From the NCBI RefSeq assembly GCF_004143485.2, contig NZ_ML974130.1, forward strand, positions 356,917-420,916: a stretch of DNA of 64,000 bases. Direction: 5' to 3'. A program made the translations under genes and the position numbers. Below, one piece after another: positions 17,445-26,709 of the stretch. The stretch's first letter is position 1. Each line of letters starts with the position of its first letter. The notes under the pieces were generated by a model, which ran no database searches, was not told the origin of the DNA, and worked only from the letters and a program-made list of their open reading frames with translations. The DNA comes from Halorussus amylolyticus (GTDB taxonomy: Archaea > Halobacteriota > Halobacteria > Halobacteriales > Haladaptataceae).

Positions 17445-18227
17445 TCACTCCTCGGTTTCGAGGGGGCCGCCGACCTGCTCCCACTCGGTCAGGCTCCCCT
17501 CGTAGAACGCCAAATCCTCGTAGCCGAGCGACGAGAGGACGACGTAGGTGTGGCTGATTCTCCGGGCGGTGTTACAGTAGAGGACCACGCGCTTGTCGGG
17601 CGCGATGCCGTAGGAGTCGAGAACCGACTCCAATTCGTCGCGGGGTTTCAGCCCGCGAGTCTCGTCGTCCACGAGTTCCTTCCAGTCGAGGTTGATAGCG
17701 CCGCGGATGTGGCCCTCCGCGAACTCCCAGTCGTCGCGGGTGTCCACGATGACCGAGTCGGGGTCGTCGATGGCGTCCTCGACGGTTTCGTGGTCCACGA
17801 GCGGGGAGTTCGCTGGCTCTTGAACGTCGTACTCGACCGGGTCGATTTCGGGGACTTCGGTCGTGGTCTCGTGTGCGCGAGTCCACGAACTGTAGTCGCC
17901 GTCGAGCAGGTGGAGTTTCTCGTGGCCGTACAGTTCCGCGGTCACGAGAAACCGCGCGGCGAACACGCCGTGCATATCGTCGTAGGCGACGAGGGTGTCG
18001 GCGGCCGAGACGCCCGCTTCGCCCAGCAGGTCGGCCCACGCATCCGCGCCAGGGAGCATCCCCTCGTCGGAGTCGTCTGCGCTCCGAAATCTGTCGAACG
18101 GAATGTTGACCGCGCCGGGAACGTGGCCGATGCCGTCGTACTCCCACGCGTCGCGCACGTCCACGACTCGGACTTCCGAGAGGTGGTCGGCGAGCCAGTC
18201 GGCGCTCACTACGACGTTCTCGCTCAT
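17445..18227 (-). CDS. Two-domain sulfurtransferase (rhodanese/TST)
   Basis: Product of 260 residues from ATG 18227 (MSENVVVSADWLADHLSEV). Two rhodanese domains are present: the first (VRVVDVRDAWEYDGIGHVPG) lacks the catalytic Cys, the second (VIVDTRDDWEFAEGHIRGAI) has the active loop YCNTARRIS with the sulfur-carrying Cys. This is the thiosulfate/3-mercaptopyruvate sulfurtransferase layout. It faces a second such gene at 18459 across a shared 231-base promoter region. Confidence 0.9.
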   Translation of the reverse strand: MSENVVVSADWLADHLSEVRVVDVRDAWEYDGIGHVPGAVNIPFDRFRSADDSDEGMLPGADAWADLLGEAGVSAADTLVAYDDMHGVFAARFLVTAELYGHEKLHLLDGDYSSWTRAHETTTEVPEIDPVEYDVQEPANSPLVDHETVEDAIDDPDSVIVDTRDDWEFAEGHIRGAINLDWKELVDDETRGLKPRDELESVLDSYGIAPDKRVVLYCNTARRISHTYVVLSSLGYEDLAFYEGSLTEWEQVGGPLETEE

Positions 18228-18458
18228 GGGTTCGGGGTTGGTCCTCCGCGAGTATAGGTGTCCGGTTCCGGGGCGGATTCGCACCGTCTCGCAGATTCCG
18301 GAAACGATCACCGGTTTCGTCCGCCCCGGACGTATCAGATTCAGCGAACGTCTCCCCCCGGCCCGCAATCCCGGCAATCCTTTCCGGAAGGGGCGACATG
18401 TGGCGGAACCTACCGTGGCTAACAAGGATAAGGGGACGGAGGTCGTACGGGAAGACGT

Positions 18459-19319
18459 ATGAGCGATTCAGCGTACGCAAACGACGTGGTCGTCACCGCC
18501 GACTGGGTGGAAGACCACCTCGACGACTTCGAGAGCGACGACCCCGAGTACCGACTCGTAGAAGTGGACGTGGACACCGAGGCCTACGACGAGGCCCACG
18601 CGCCCGGAGCCATCGGCTTCAACTGGGAGACTCAGCTTCAGGACCAGACCCAGCGCGACATCCTCGAAAAGGACGACTTCGAGGACCTGCTGGGGAGCCA
18701 CGGCATCACCGAGGACTCGACGGTCGTGCTGTACGGCGACAACGCGAACTGGTTCGCGGCCTACGCCTACTGGCAGTTCAAGTACTACGGCCACGACGAC
18801 GTGCGCCTGCTCGACGGCGGCCGCGAGTACTGGGTCGAAAACGACTACCCCACCACCGACGAGGTGCCGGAGTTCTCCGAGCAGACCTACGACGCCGGCG
18901 GCCCGCGCGAGTCCATCCGCGCGTACCGCGACGACGTCGAGAAAGCCATCGACCGCGGCGTTCCCCTCGTGGACGTTCGCTCGCCCGAGGAGTACAGCGG
19001 CGAAGTGCTCGCTCCGCCGGGCCTTCAGGAGACCGCCCAGCGCGGCGGCCACATCCCCGGCGCGAAGAATATCTCGTGGGCCGCGGTCACCAACGACGAC
19101 GGCACGTTCAAGACCCGCGACGAACTCGCTGACCTCTACGCCGACGAGGGAATCGACGGCGAGGGAACCACGGTCGCCTACTGCCGCATCGGCGAGCGGT
19201 CGTCGGTCGCGTGGTTCGCGCTCCACGAACTGCTGGGCTACGAGGACACCGTGAACTACGACGGGTCATGGACCGAGTGGGGTAATCTCGTGGACGCGCC
19301 CATCGAGACCGGCGAATAG
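18459..19319 (+). CDS. Thiosulfate sulfurtransferase (two-domain rhodanese)
   Basis: Product of 286 residues. The N-terminal inactive rhodanese domain (VVVTADWVEDHL, EAHAPGAIGFNW) is followed by the catalytic domain (VPLVDVRSPEEYSG, HIPGAKNISWA) with active loop YCRIGERSS; the Cys carries the persulfide. GERS-type loops are typical of thiosulfate sulfurtransferases, whereas the divergent neighbour has CNTARR, so the two probably differ in donor or acceptor. It may serve sulfur transfer or cyanide detoxification. Confidence 0.92.
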   Translation: MSDSAYANDVVVTADWVEDHLDDFESDDPEYRLVEVDVDTEAYDEAHAPGAIGFNWETQLQDQTQRDILEKDDFEDLLGSHGITEDSTVVLYGDNANWFAAYAYWQFKYYGHDDVRLLDGGREYWVENDYPTTDEVPEFSEQTYDAGGPRESIRAYRDDVEKAIDRGVPLVDVRSPEEYSGEVLAPPGLQETAQRGGHIPGAKNISWAAVTNDDGTFKTRDELADLYADEGIDGEGTTVAYCRIGERSSVAWFALHELLGYEDTVNYDGSWTEWGNLVDAPIETGE

Positions 19320-19439
19320 ACGACATCCAACGTTCTTTTCGCGTCGCGCCGAGACTCCCGAGACGGAACGCCGACCGGCCACCTGTTGCGCTCGGTGACA
19401 CAGACCACGGGAAACGCCCGGTGACACCAGCCGCCGAGG

Positions 19440-19560
19440 GTGGGACTGAAAGGGGCCGCTTGCTCGGCGAACCCCGGCGACGCAAGCACTGGAAGGAGCG
19501 AACGGGGTGAGCGACTGAAGCGCGCAGCGAGCCGCGGGAGTCGAGCAAGCGGGGGCTTTC
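19440..19560. ncRNA. Structured dispersed repeat, copy A (GTGGGACTGAAAGG...GGGGGCTTTC)
   Basis: The left end GTGGGACTGAAAGGGG and right end GGGGGCTTTC are identical to copy B at 34148-34269. GAAAG (19448-19452) can pair with CTTTC (19556-19560). After a symmetric GGG/GGG internal loop, CCGCTTGCTCG (19456-19466) pairs perfectly with CGAGCAAGCGG (19542-19552). An inner CCCCG/CGGGG helix and a CGACT/AGTCG helix are possible. The stem sequence differs from copy B but stays fully paired. It lies in the 347-base gap between the sulfurtransferase and ferritin-like genes. Whether it is transcribed, and from which strand, is unknown. Confidence 0.6.
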
Positions 19561-19666
19561 GAGGCATTCTTCGCGACGATGCGGGAAGCGATTCCATCGG
19601 TACGCATCCCGTCGTTTCCTCGCCGCCGTCGCTACTTACAAACGCCCGCCGTCCGTACCCCCACGC

Positions 19667-20299
19667 ATGAATCCCGACGAATTCCTCGACGCCGTCCGCG
19701 ACGACAACGAAACCGCGCTTTCGCGTCTCGGCTCCTCGAAGTCGCTCTACGCCGAGACCGAGGGTGAGATGGACCCCGAGACCGTGTTCCGCGCGGCCGC
19801 CGACGCCGAGTACGCCGCGAGCGAGACGTTCCAGACGTGGGCCGACGACGAGGACGCCAGCGAGAGCGTTCGCGAGACCTTCGCCGACTTCGCCGAGCAG
19901 GAGCGCGACCACTACGAGCAGGTCGTCGGAAAGCTGGACGACGACCACGAACCGAGCGAGGTTCCGGCGGTTCACGACTACCTTCGGGGAATCGAGGACG
20001 ATTCCGGTCGAGTCGGCGGCTTCCTCGGGCGCACGCTCGCCAGCGGGAAGTCCAAAGAGCAGATGGTCGGCTTCTTCGTCGGACAGGCCGACCCCCAGAC
20101 CGCCCAACTGTTCCGGGACTTGGGCGGCGACTTGGACGGGCAAATCGAGCGCGCGACCGAGCTTTTGGCAGAAGTCTGTGAGAGCGACGAGGATTTCGAG
20201 CGCGCGCTGGAGGCCGCGAGCGGCGCGATTCAGGCGGCGTACGACGAGTACACCGAGACGCTGGAGGGGATGGGTGTGAATCCGAAGCCGGTGTGCTAA
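19667..20299 (+). CDS. Ferritin-like/rubrerythrin-family protein
   Basis: Product of 210 residues, all-helical. ADAEYAASETFQTWADDE and FAEQERDHYEQVVGKLDD carry the spaced Glu and E-x-x-H residues of a ferritin-like di-iron bundle; later helices (TAQLFRDLGGDLDGQIERAT) complete it. No rubredoxin domain is present, so it is a ferritin-fold rather than a classic rubrerythrin. Family members oxidise or store iron and handle peroxide; the activity here is not shown. Confidence 0.75.
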   Translation: MNPDEFLDAVRDDNETALSRLGSSKSLYAETEGEMDPETVFRAAADAEYAASETFQTWADDEDASESVRETFADFAEQERDHYEQVVGKLDDDHEPSEVPAVHDYLRGIEDDSGRVGGFLGRTLASGKSKEQMVGFFVGQADPQTAQLFRDLGGDLDGQIERATELLAEVCESDEDFERALEAASGAIQAAYDEYTETLEGMGVNPKPVC

Positions 20300-20353
20300 T
20301 CGGTCCGATTTTGCCGCCAAGGTTTAGCTTCTCTGCGGCGTAGCCCGGTCGGT

Positions 20354-20515
20354 ATGCCTCACAAGAAGCACCACCGATGCAATCTCTGCGGCAAGGACTT
20401 CGAGAGCGGCGGCGACCTCGAAGACCACATCGAGCGAAGACATCCCGACCGCGACCTCCACTGGTGGGTCGTGGCTGAAGACCCGCGAGACTTGCCGTTC
20501 GAAGTCCACGATTGA
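20354..20515 (+). CDS. 53-residue C2H2 zinc-finger protein
   Basis: MPHKKHHRCNLCGKDFESGG continues through a second half ending FEVHD. Cys9-x2-Cys12-x12-His25-x4-His30 is a canonical C2H2 finger, preceded by a basic tail. The C-terminal DLHWWVVAEDP segment is unusual. Single-finger proteins of 50-70 residues are common in haloarchaea and include regulators and partners of larger proteins. The start at ATG 20354 follows TTTAGC-rich sequence after the ferritin-like gene. Confidence 0.8.
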   Translation: MPHKKHHRCNLCGKDFESGGDLEDHIERRHPDRDLHWWVVAEDPRDLPFEVHD

Positions 20516-20523
20516 AGGAACAG

Positions 20524-20536
20524 ATTAATAATATTC
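20524..20536 (+). promoter_or_regulatory. AT-rich TATA region before the 20564 gene
   Basis: ATTAATAATATTC lies about 28-40 bases before ATG 20564, in sequence much richer in A+T than the surrounding genes. Confidence 0.5.
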
Positions 20537-20563
20537 TATTTGATATTAGTGGCCGGAAATACA

Positions 20564-21253
20564 ATGGTCGGTGACGAACACGAATTAGAGCCTTCTCGTT
20601 TATTGCTAGTGGTAACGGTAATTCTTTCGAGTTCGTTCGCTATGGGTGTCGTTTTCCCGATTGATGCTACTCTCGGAATCAAACGGTTCACAGGCATCTC
20701 GTTTGCTAATTTTCCGCGAATACTACTCGTCTTCTTAGCGTTGATTCCGATTCTTGGCATCCCACTTTTTACGCGTAGATGGCTAACGCCCAGAACCACG
20801 GTACGTGAACGGAGGATAGTGTTTGTGGTTGCAGCGGTTGGTGGTTTCGTAGCTTTTTACGCTTGGAAAGCCACGATGGCTCTGTTAATTCGTACCGCAC
20901 CGACTCTCATCCCTGTCGTAATCTTCGGTATCTCTCTCGGTTTGATTTACCTGTTTCGAGAGTTTCAGAGGGTCGAGCAAGTGAGTCAAAAACGGAAACA
21001 GTGGTTCGCACGGAGCAAAATAACTCTCCGTGATATTCGTCACCCCCGTCGAATTATTGCAGGCCCCTATAAGCGAGGACACGTTTTCTCGCTTATTTTC
21101 AACCTTATCATGTTTGTTGGTTCCGGGATTATCTTTCTAACCTCAGTTACGACCGGCACGTTGTCTTCAACAATACTGACACTTACCTCTGTATGCCTCT
21201 GTTTGTTGTACGGTAAAGGAGTGTACGAACTAATGCGTCAGCGACCATTATGA
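20564..21253 (+). CDS. AT-rich hypothetical membrane protein
   Basis: Product of 229 residues from ATG 20564 (MVGDEHELEPSRLLLVVTVI); an upstream TTG at 20540 is possible. About six hydrophobic segments are visible, including LVVTVILSSSFAMGVVF, ILLVFLALIPILGIPLF, IVFVVAAVGGFVAFYAW, LIPVVIFGISLGLIYLF and VGSGIIFLTSVTTG, with a basic cytoplasmic stretch (QKRKQWFARSKITLRDIRHP). Codons are far richer in A/T at third positions than neighbours, and charge is basic rather than acidic. Both suggest acquisition by transfer. No family recognised. Confidence 0.7.
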   Translation: MVGDEHELEPSRLLLVVTVILSSSFAMGVVFPIDATLGIKRFTGISFANFPRILLVFLALIPILGIPLFTRRWLTPRTTVRERRIVFVVAAVGGFVAFYAWKATMALLIRTAPTLIPVVIFGISLGLIYLFREFQRVEQVSQKRKQWFARSKITLRDIRHPRRIIAGPYKRGHVFSLIFNLIMFVGSGIIFLTSVTTGTLSSTILTLTSVCLCLLYGKGVYELMRQRPL

Positions 21254-21302
21254 CCGGTACGACGAGAGGGTAAAGTAGCTTCAATCCCTACCCTACTCCA
21301 CA

Positions 21303-23363
21303 ATGAGTGACGCCGACTCCGGCCCGCTTTCGCCGGACCGACCCGAAGCCGAGAGCGACTTTCGGGTCGATGCGCCCTTCGACCCCGCGGGCGACCAACC
21401 CGGGGCCATCGAGCAGTTGGCCGCGGGGTTCGACTCCGGGATGGACAAACAGACCCTACTCGGGGTGACGGGGTCGGGCAAGACCAACACCGTCTCGTGG
21501 GTGGTCGAGGAAACGCAGTTGCCCGCGCTCGTCATCGCCCACAACAAGACGCTCGCCGCGCAGTTGTACGAGGAGTTTCGGAATCTGTTCCCCGACAACG
21601 CGGTCGAGTACTTCGTCAGCTACTACGACTACTACCAGCCGGAGGCGTACGTCGAGCAGACCGACAAGTACATCGAGAAGGACGCCTCCATCAACGAGGA
21701 AATCGACCGCCTGCGACACTCTGCGACTCGCTCGCTTTTGACCCGCGACGACGTAATCGTGGTCGCGTCGGTGTCGGCGATTTACGGACTCGGCGACCCG
21801 AGCAACTACGAGGAGATGAGCCTGCGTCTCGAAGTCGGCGACGAAATCGGGCGCGACGAGATGCTCGCGCGCCTCGTGGACCTGAACTACGAGCGCAACG
21901 ACGTGGATTTCACGCAGGGCACGTTTCGGGTGCGGGGCGACACCGTCGAAATCTTCCCGATGTACGGCCGGTACGCGGTGCGCGTTGAGCTGTGGGGCGA
22001 CGAAATTGACCGCATGATGAAGGTAGACCCCTTGGAGGGCGAAGTCGTTTCCCAAGAGCCAGCGGTTCTGGTCCACCCGGCAGAACACTACTCCATCCCC
22101 GAGAAAACGATGGAAGAGGCCATCGCGGAAATCGAGTCGGACCTCGACGACCGTGTCCGGTACTTCGAGCGGAACAACGACCTCGTGGCGGCCCAGCGAA
22201 TTGAGGAGCGTACGACGTTCGACCTCGAAATGATGCGCGAAGCGGGCTACTGCTCGGGCATCGAGAACTACTCCGTCTACCTCTCGGACCGCGAAGTGGG
22301 CGACGCGCCGTTCACGCTGCTCGATTACTTCCCCGACGACTTCCTCACGGTCATCGACGAGTCCCACCAGACGGTGCCTCAAATCAAGGGCCAGCTCGCG
22401 GGCGACAAGTCCCGGAAGGAGTCGCTGGTCGGCAACGGCTTCCGACTCCCGACCGCGTACGACAACCGCCCGCTCTCGTTCGAGGAGTTCGAGGAGAAGA
22501 CCGACAAGACCCTCTACGTCTCGGCAACTCCCGCCGACTACGAGCGCGAGCAGTCCGAGCAGATTGTCGAACAAATCGTTCGCCCGACTCACCTCGTGGA
22601 CCCCAAGGTCGAGGTCACGGACGCCTCCGGTCAGATAGACGACCTGATGGACCGAATCGAGAACCGGACCGACGACGACGAGCGCGTCCTCGTCACCACC
22701 CTCACCAAGCGCATGGCCGAGGACCTCACCGAGTATCTGGAGGAAGCGGGCGTCGCGGTCGAGTACATGCACGACGAGACCGATACGCTCGAACGCCACG
22801 AGCTCGTCCGGGGACTTCGACTCGGGGAGTTCGACGTTCTCGTCGGTATCAATCTGCTCCGGGAGGGCCTCGACATCCCGGAAGTCAGCCTCGTCGCCAT
22901 CCTCGACGCCGACCAGCAGGGATTCCTCCGGTCGGAGACCTCGCTCGTCCAGACGATGGGCCGGGCGGCCCGGAACGTCAACGGCGAAGTCGTCCTCTAC
23001 GCCGACGAGACCACCGACGCGATGGCGGCCGCAATCGAGGAGACCCAGCGCCGCCGCGAGATTCAACAGCAGTACAACGACGACCACGGCTTCGAGGCGA
23101 CCACTATCGACAAGGAAGTTTCGGAAGCGAACCTTCCCGGAAGCAAGACCGACACGGGCGGCATCACTTCGGGCGACCCTGAGACCGACGACGAGGCCGC
23201 GCGACACATCGAGGAACTCGAAGACCGGATGCAGGAGGCCGCGAGCAATCTGGAGTTCGAACTCGCGGCGGACATTCGCGACCGGATTCGAGAGATGCGC
23301 GAGGAGTTCGACGTGGACGTTGACGTGGAAGGCGGGGTTCCGGAGCCGAAAGGGGAGTTTTAG
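21303..23363 (+). CDS. uvrB: Excinuclease ABC subunit B (UvrB)
   Basis: Product of 686 residues, the damage-verifying helicase-like subunit of nucleotide excision repair. Walker A GVTGSGKT is at 54-61; the beta-hairpin that clamps damaged DNA is in [13 protein letters not shown]; helicase motifs TVIDESHQT and [12 protein letters not shown] follow, and the C-terminal UVR motif ([20 protein letters not shown]) binds UvrA/UvrC. Length is normal for the family. uvrC lies 1.5 kb away on the other strand; uvrA is not in the window. Confidence 0.98.
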   Translation: MSDADSGPLSPDRPEAESDFRVDAPFDPAGDQPGAIEQLAAGFDSGMDKQTLLGVTGSGKTNTVSWVVEETQLPALVIAHNKTLAAQLYEEFRNLFPDNAVEYFVSYYDYYQPEAYVEQTDKYIEKDASINEEIDRLRHSATRSLLTRDDVIVVASVSAIYGLGDPSNYEEMSLRLEVGDEIGRDEMLARLVDLNYERNDVDFTQGTFRVRGDTVEIFPMYGRYAVRVELWGDEIDRMMKVDPLEGEVVSQEPAVLVHPAEHYSIPEKTMEEAIAEIESDLDDRVRYFERNNDLVAAQRIEERTTFDLEMMREAGYCSGIENYSVYLSDREVGDAPFTLLDYFPDDFLTVIDESHQTVPQIKGQLAGDKSRKESLVGNGFRLPTAYDNRPLSFEEFEEKTDKTLYVSATPADYEREQSEQIVEQIVRPTHLVDPKVEVTDASGQIDDLMDRIENRTDDDERVLVTTLTKRMAEDLTEYLEEAGVAVEYMHDETDTLERHELVRGLRLGEFDVLVGINLLREGLDIPEVSLVAILDADQQGFLRSETSLVQTMGRAARNVNGEVVLYADETTDAMAAAIEETQRRREIQQQYNDDHGFEATTIDKEVSEANLPGSKTDTGGITSGDPETDDEAARHIEELEDRMQEAASNLEFELAADIRDRIREMREEFDVDVDVEGGVPEPKGEF

Positions 23364-23364
23364 G

Positions 23365-24480
23365 TCAGTCGTCGGCTTCCGGCGATTCTAAGTCTTCTAG
23401 GTTCTCGGTATCGTCCAACTCCGCCAATAGCTCGTCCACGTCGTCCAGTCCAAGCCATTCTTCGGTCTCGGCGTCGAACTCCTTGCTCTCCAGCAGTTCG
23501 CCATCGACTTTCACGTCGCTTCCGGTGAGGTGCTTGCCGTATCGGCCCACGAGCGACGAGAGTTCTTGGGGCAGGACGAACGTCGTACTCTCGCCCTGTC
23601 CGATGGCGTCCAGCGTCTCCATGCCCTTCTCGATGACCGCGCGCTCGCCCATCGACTCGGCGGATTTCGCGCGGAGGACGGTCGAAACCGAGTCGCCTTG
23701 GGCTTCCAAAATCTGGCTCTGCTTTTCGCCCTGCGCCCGGATGATGTCCGATTGCTTGTCACCCTGCGCGCGCTCGACCGTACTCCGGCGCTCGCCCTGG
23801 GCTTCGAGAATCATCGCCCGGCGTCGGCGCTCGGCGGAGGTCTGTTTCTCCATCGCGCTCACGACGGTCGGCGTCGGCATCACGGCCTGCACTTCGACCG
23901 CCTCGACCCGGACGCCCCACTCGTCGGTGGGCCGGTCGAGTTCCTCGTGGATTCGGGAATTTATCTCCGTGCGCTTTCGGAGCGTGTCGTCTAATTCCAT
24001 GTCGCCGATGACCGCCCGAAGCGTCGTCTGGGCGAGGTTCGCAACGGCCTTCCGGTAGTCTTCGACTTCCAGAAACGCCCGCTTGGCGTCCATTACGCGG
24101 ATGTAGATGACCGCGTCGGCGGTCACGGGGGAGTTGTCCTCCGTGATGGCCTCTTGGGGCGGCACGTCGAGCATCTGGGTCCGCATGTCGTAGGTGTGGG
24201 TCGCGCTCACGAACGGCGGCACGAGGTTGAGACCGGGTTCGAGGAGTTTCCGGTACTCGCCGAGCACGGTCAGTGCGCGCTTCTCGGTCGCGTCCACGAT
24301 TTCGACCGCGCTGTAGAGGACCGTCGCGACGAGTCCGAGAACCAACAGCCCAACGAACACCATCGGGTCGAACAGCGGGAGCGTGAACACGATGAGAAGG
24401 ATGGCGACCGCGGCGGCCCCGGTCTTCGCGAGGTCCTTGCCCGAGGTCAGCCGACCCAGTTCGTAGAACGGGCTGTTCAT
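23365..24480 (-). CDS. SPFH/stomatin-like membrane protein
   Basis: Product of 371 residues from ATG 24480 (MNSPFYELGRLTSGKDLAKT). Two N-terminal membrane segments (AAAVAILLIVFTLPLFDPM, VFVGLLVLGLVATVLYSAV) anchor a band-7/SPFH domain (EKRALTVLGEYRKLLEPGL, QEAITEDNSPVTADAVIYIR). A coiled region with repeats of AQGE/AQGDKQS follows, the usual stomatin/prohibitin oligomerisation arm. Such proteins scaffold membrane microdomains and often control proteases; no NfeD partner is adjacent. It ends one base from the uvrB stop (convergent). Confidence 0.9.
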   Translation of the reverse strand: MNSPFYELGRLTSGKDLAKTGAAAVAILLIVFTLPLFDPMVFVGLLVLGLVATVLYSAVEIVDATEKRALTVLGEYRKLLEPGLNLVPPFVSATHTYDMRTQMLDVPPQEAITEDNSPVTADAVIYIRVMDAKRAFLEVEDYRKAVANLAQTTLRAVIGDMELDDTLRKRTEINSRIHEELDRPTDEWGVRVEAVEVQAVMPTPTVVSAMEKQTSAERRRRAMILEAQGERRSTVERAQGDKQSDIIRAQGEKQSQILEAQGDSVSTVLRAKSAESMGERAVIEKGMETLDAIGQGESTTFVLPQELSSLVGRYGKHLTGSDVKVDGELLESKEFDAETEEWLGLDDVDELLAELDDTENLEDLESPEADD

Positions 24481-24503
24481 GTTGTTTACACGAGTCCCCA
24501 CGG

Positions 24504-24510
24504 GCTTAAC
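24504..24510 (-). promoter_or_regulatory. TATA-like box of the SPFH gene
   Basis: GTTAAGC on the minus strand lies about 27 bases before the ATG at 24480. Confidence 0.45.
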
Positions 24511-24547
24511 AGTTGACGTTTATGTCGCAGCGCGAACAACGGCAGGT

Positions 24548-24865
24548 ATGGCGAACACGCGCACGGCACTGGCGAAGGGCTTTGCGGTCGCAGTGGTCAT
24601 CGTCCTCCTGTTTGTCGGCGGATACGTCCTGCTCGGAAGTGGCTTCGCCGGAGAGGGTCTGCTCGCGTACCTGCTCTCGCTCTTTTTCGCGGTCGCGGGC
24701 GCGGCGGGCATCTGGACCGAACGGTATCGCATCTCGCTCTTGGGGACCATCGGAATGGTGGTGCTGGCGCTGTTGCAGTCGCCGTTTCTACTCGGCTTGG
24801 CCGTACTGCTGGCCGTCGCGCTGGTGCTGGGGTGGACGGGACGAGTGCGGGATAGGATGGATTAG
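24548..24865 (+). CDS. Hypothetical three-helix membrane protein
   Basis: Product of 105 residues from ATG 24548 ([20 protein letters not shown]), divergent from the SPFH gene. Hydrophobic segments [37 protein letters not shown] and [20 protein letters not shown] fill most of the chain. No family recognised. Its stop overlaps the uvrC stop region by four bases on the opposite strand. Confidence 0.65.
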   Translation: MANTRTALAKGFAVAVVIVLLFVGGYVLLGSGFAGEGLLAYLLSLFFAVAGAAGIWTERYRISLLGTIGMVVLALLQSPFLLGLAVLLAVALVLGWTGRVRDRMD

Positions 24866-26700
24866 AGTTGCGTTTTCACAGTCTCGGCCGTCTTCTCGCC
24901 CACGCCTTCGACTTCCCGCAACTCCGCGACCGACGCCGCCCGAATCCCCTCGATGCTCCCGAACCGCCGGAGGAGACTCCGGCGAGTCGCCGGACCGATG
25001 CCCGGGACGTTATCGAGTTCGGTCGAAACGTCGTCTCTGAGCGTCTGGTGGTACCGAACCGCAAACCGGTGGGCCTCGTCGCGGACGCGCTGGAGGACGT
25101 GGAGGTGGGCGGCGTTGCTCGGCCAGTTGTAGCTCCCGTCGGGCGTAACCACGACCTCCTCGGCCTTCGCGAGCGCGACGGCGGGCACGTCCCACCCCGT
25201 GTCAGCGAGCGCGTCGCGGGCCGCCGAGAGTTGCCCCTCGCCGCCGTCGATGAGCAGGAGGTCGGGGTCCGGGCGGTCGTCACGGCCCGCGAGCGCGCGT
25301 CCGGCGCGCCAGCGCACGAGGTCGTACATGTTCCCGTAGTCGTCGTTGCGGTCTTCGAGCTTCTTCCGGCGGTAGCCCGACTTGTCGGGCGACCCGCCGT
25401 CGAACACCACGTCGCTCCCGACGACCGACGACCCCTGGGCGTGGCTCACGTCGAACCCCTCGATTCGCCGGGGCACCGCGTCGAGTCCGAGCGCGTCTCG
25501 GAGCGCCGCGAGCGCGTCGGGTTCGCTCGCGCCCCGCCGAGCGTTCTTGAGCGCGAGGTCCACCAAGGTCGCTTCGCGGCCCGCACCGGGGACGCGGGCC
25601 GAGACGCCCTCGGCGTCGAGCCAGTCGCGGACCTCCTTGTCCGGGCGCTCCGAGAGCAGGAGGGCGTCCGGCAGGTCGCGTTCGGCGTAGTACTGGGGCA
25701 CGAACGCCGAGAGGACGGCCCCGGCGCGGGTATCCGTGTCCCCATCGTCTCCCTCCGGAACCGCAACGGCGTGGCGCTCGCGTTCGACCAACTGCCCCGA
25801 CTCGCTGTGGAGGCGCGCGACCGTCGCCGAGTCGCCTTCGAGCGCCACGCCCAGCGCGTCCACCGAGCGCTCGTCGGCTTGGCTCGCGACCGCGTCGCCA
25901 GCGCCGCCGTGGAACCCCTCGACGGCGTCGAGTTTGTCTCGGAGGTTCGCGGCGCGCTCGAACTCCTGATTCGCGGCGGCGCGTTCCATCTCCCGACGGA
26001 GCGGGTCGGCGAGGATACCCGTCTCGCCCTCGAAAAATCGGACGACCGATTCCACGTCGGCGACGTACGATTCGCGGTCGATTTCCCCGGTGCAGGGCGC
26101 GGTGCAGAGACCGATGTCGTAATCGAGGCACGGTCGGTCGCGCCCGGCGAACTTGTGGTCCGAGCAGCCCCGAACGCCGTAGGTCTCGCGGAGTGCCTTC
26201 ACCACGGTTTCGACCCGCGTCTTCTGCGTGAAGGGGCCGAACACGCGCGGCCCGCTCGCGGTGGGTCCCCCGCCGTCGCCGCGGGTCCCGCGGCGACGGC
26301 CCGACCCGTGGGAGCGCCCCGACCCGCGCCGGGCGGTCGCGTCCGGGTCGGGGTCGCGCGTGATTTCGATTCGCGGATGCTCGTGGTCTGTGAGCTGAAC
26401 CAGCGGGTACGATTTGTCGTCTTTCAGTCGGACGTTGTACCGGGGCTGGAACCGCTTGATGAGGTTGGCTTCGAGCAGGAGCGCCTGCGTCTCGGTGTCG
26501 GTCACCGAGTAGTCGATGGCGTCGGCTCGCTCGACCATCCGGCGGATGCGCTCGCCCCGCGGGTCGGCGTACGACCGCACTCTGTCGCGGAGTTCGACCG
26601 CCTTCCCGACGTAGACGACCGTCTCGCCGTCGTGAAACTGGTACACGCCGGGTTCGCGGGGTAGCTCCCCGGCGCGCTCCCGAACCGCGTCCCCGTCCAT
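24862..26700 (-). CDS. uvrC: Excinuclease ABC subunit C (UvrC)
   Basis: Product of 612 residues, the dual-incision nuclease of excision repair. The N-terminal GIY-YIG domain ([20 protein letters not shown]) makes the 3' cut. A Cys-rich stretch follows ([25 protein letters not shown]), then a UVR motif ([15 protein letters not shown]), the RNase H-like C-terminal nuclease ([27 protein letters not shown]) for the 5' cut, and a tandem HhH at the end ([27 protein letters not shown]). An unusual Arg/Gly-rich insertion of about 30 residues (around residue 120-150) contains a 29-bp inverted repeat. Confidence 0.97.
   Translation of the reverse strand: MDGDAVRERAGELPREPGVYQFHDGETVVYVGKAVELRDRVRSYADPRGERIRRMVERADAIDYSVTDTETQALLLEANLIKRFQPRYNVRLKDDKSYPLVQLTDHEHPRIEITRDPDPDATARRGSGRSHGSGRRRGTRGDGGGPTASGPRVFGPFTQKTRVETVVKALRETYGVRGCSDHKFAGRDRPCLDYDIGLCTAPCTGEIDRESYVADVESVVRFFEGETGILADPLRREMERAAANQEFERAANLRDKLDAVEGFHGGAGDAVASQADERSVDALGVALEGDSATVARLHSESGQLVERERHAVAVPEGDDGDTDTRAGAVLSAFVPQYYAERDLPDALLLSERPDKEVRDWLDAEGVSARVPGAGREATLVDLALKNARRGASEPDALAALRDALGLDAVPRRIEGFDVSHAQGSSVVGSDVVFDGGSPDKSGYRRKKLEDRNDDYGNMYDLVRWRAGRALAGRDDRPDPDLLLIDGGEGQLSAARDALADTGWDVPAVALAKAEEVVVTPDGSYNWPSNAAHLHVLQRVRDEAHRFAVRYHQTLRDDVSTELDNVPGIGPATRRSLLRRFGSIEGIRAASVAELREVEGVGEKTAETVKTQL
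26272..26300. repeat. Inverted repeat (14-1-14) in the UvrC insertion
   Basis: GCCGTCGCCGCGGG (26272-26285), one T, then its exact reverse complement (26287-26300). It encodes part of the Arg/Gly-rich insertion. Confidence 0.9.
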
Positions 26701-26709
26701 CGAACGGAG

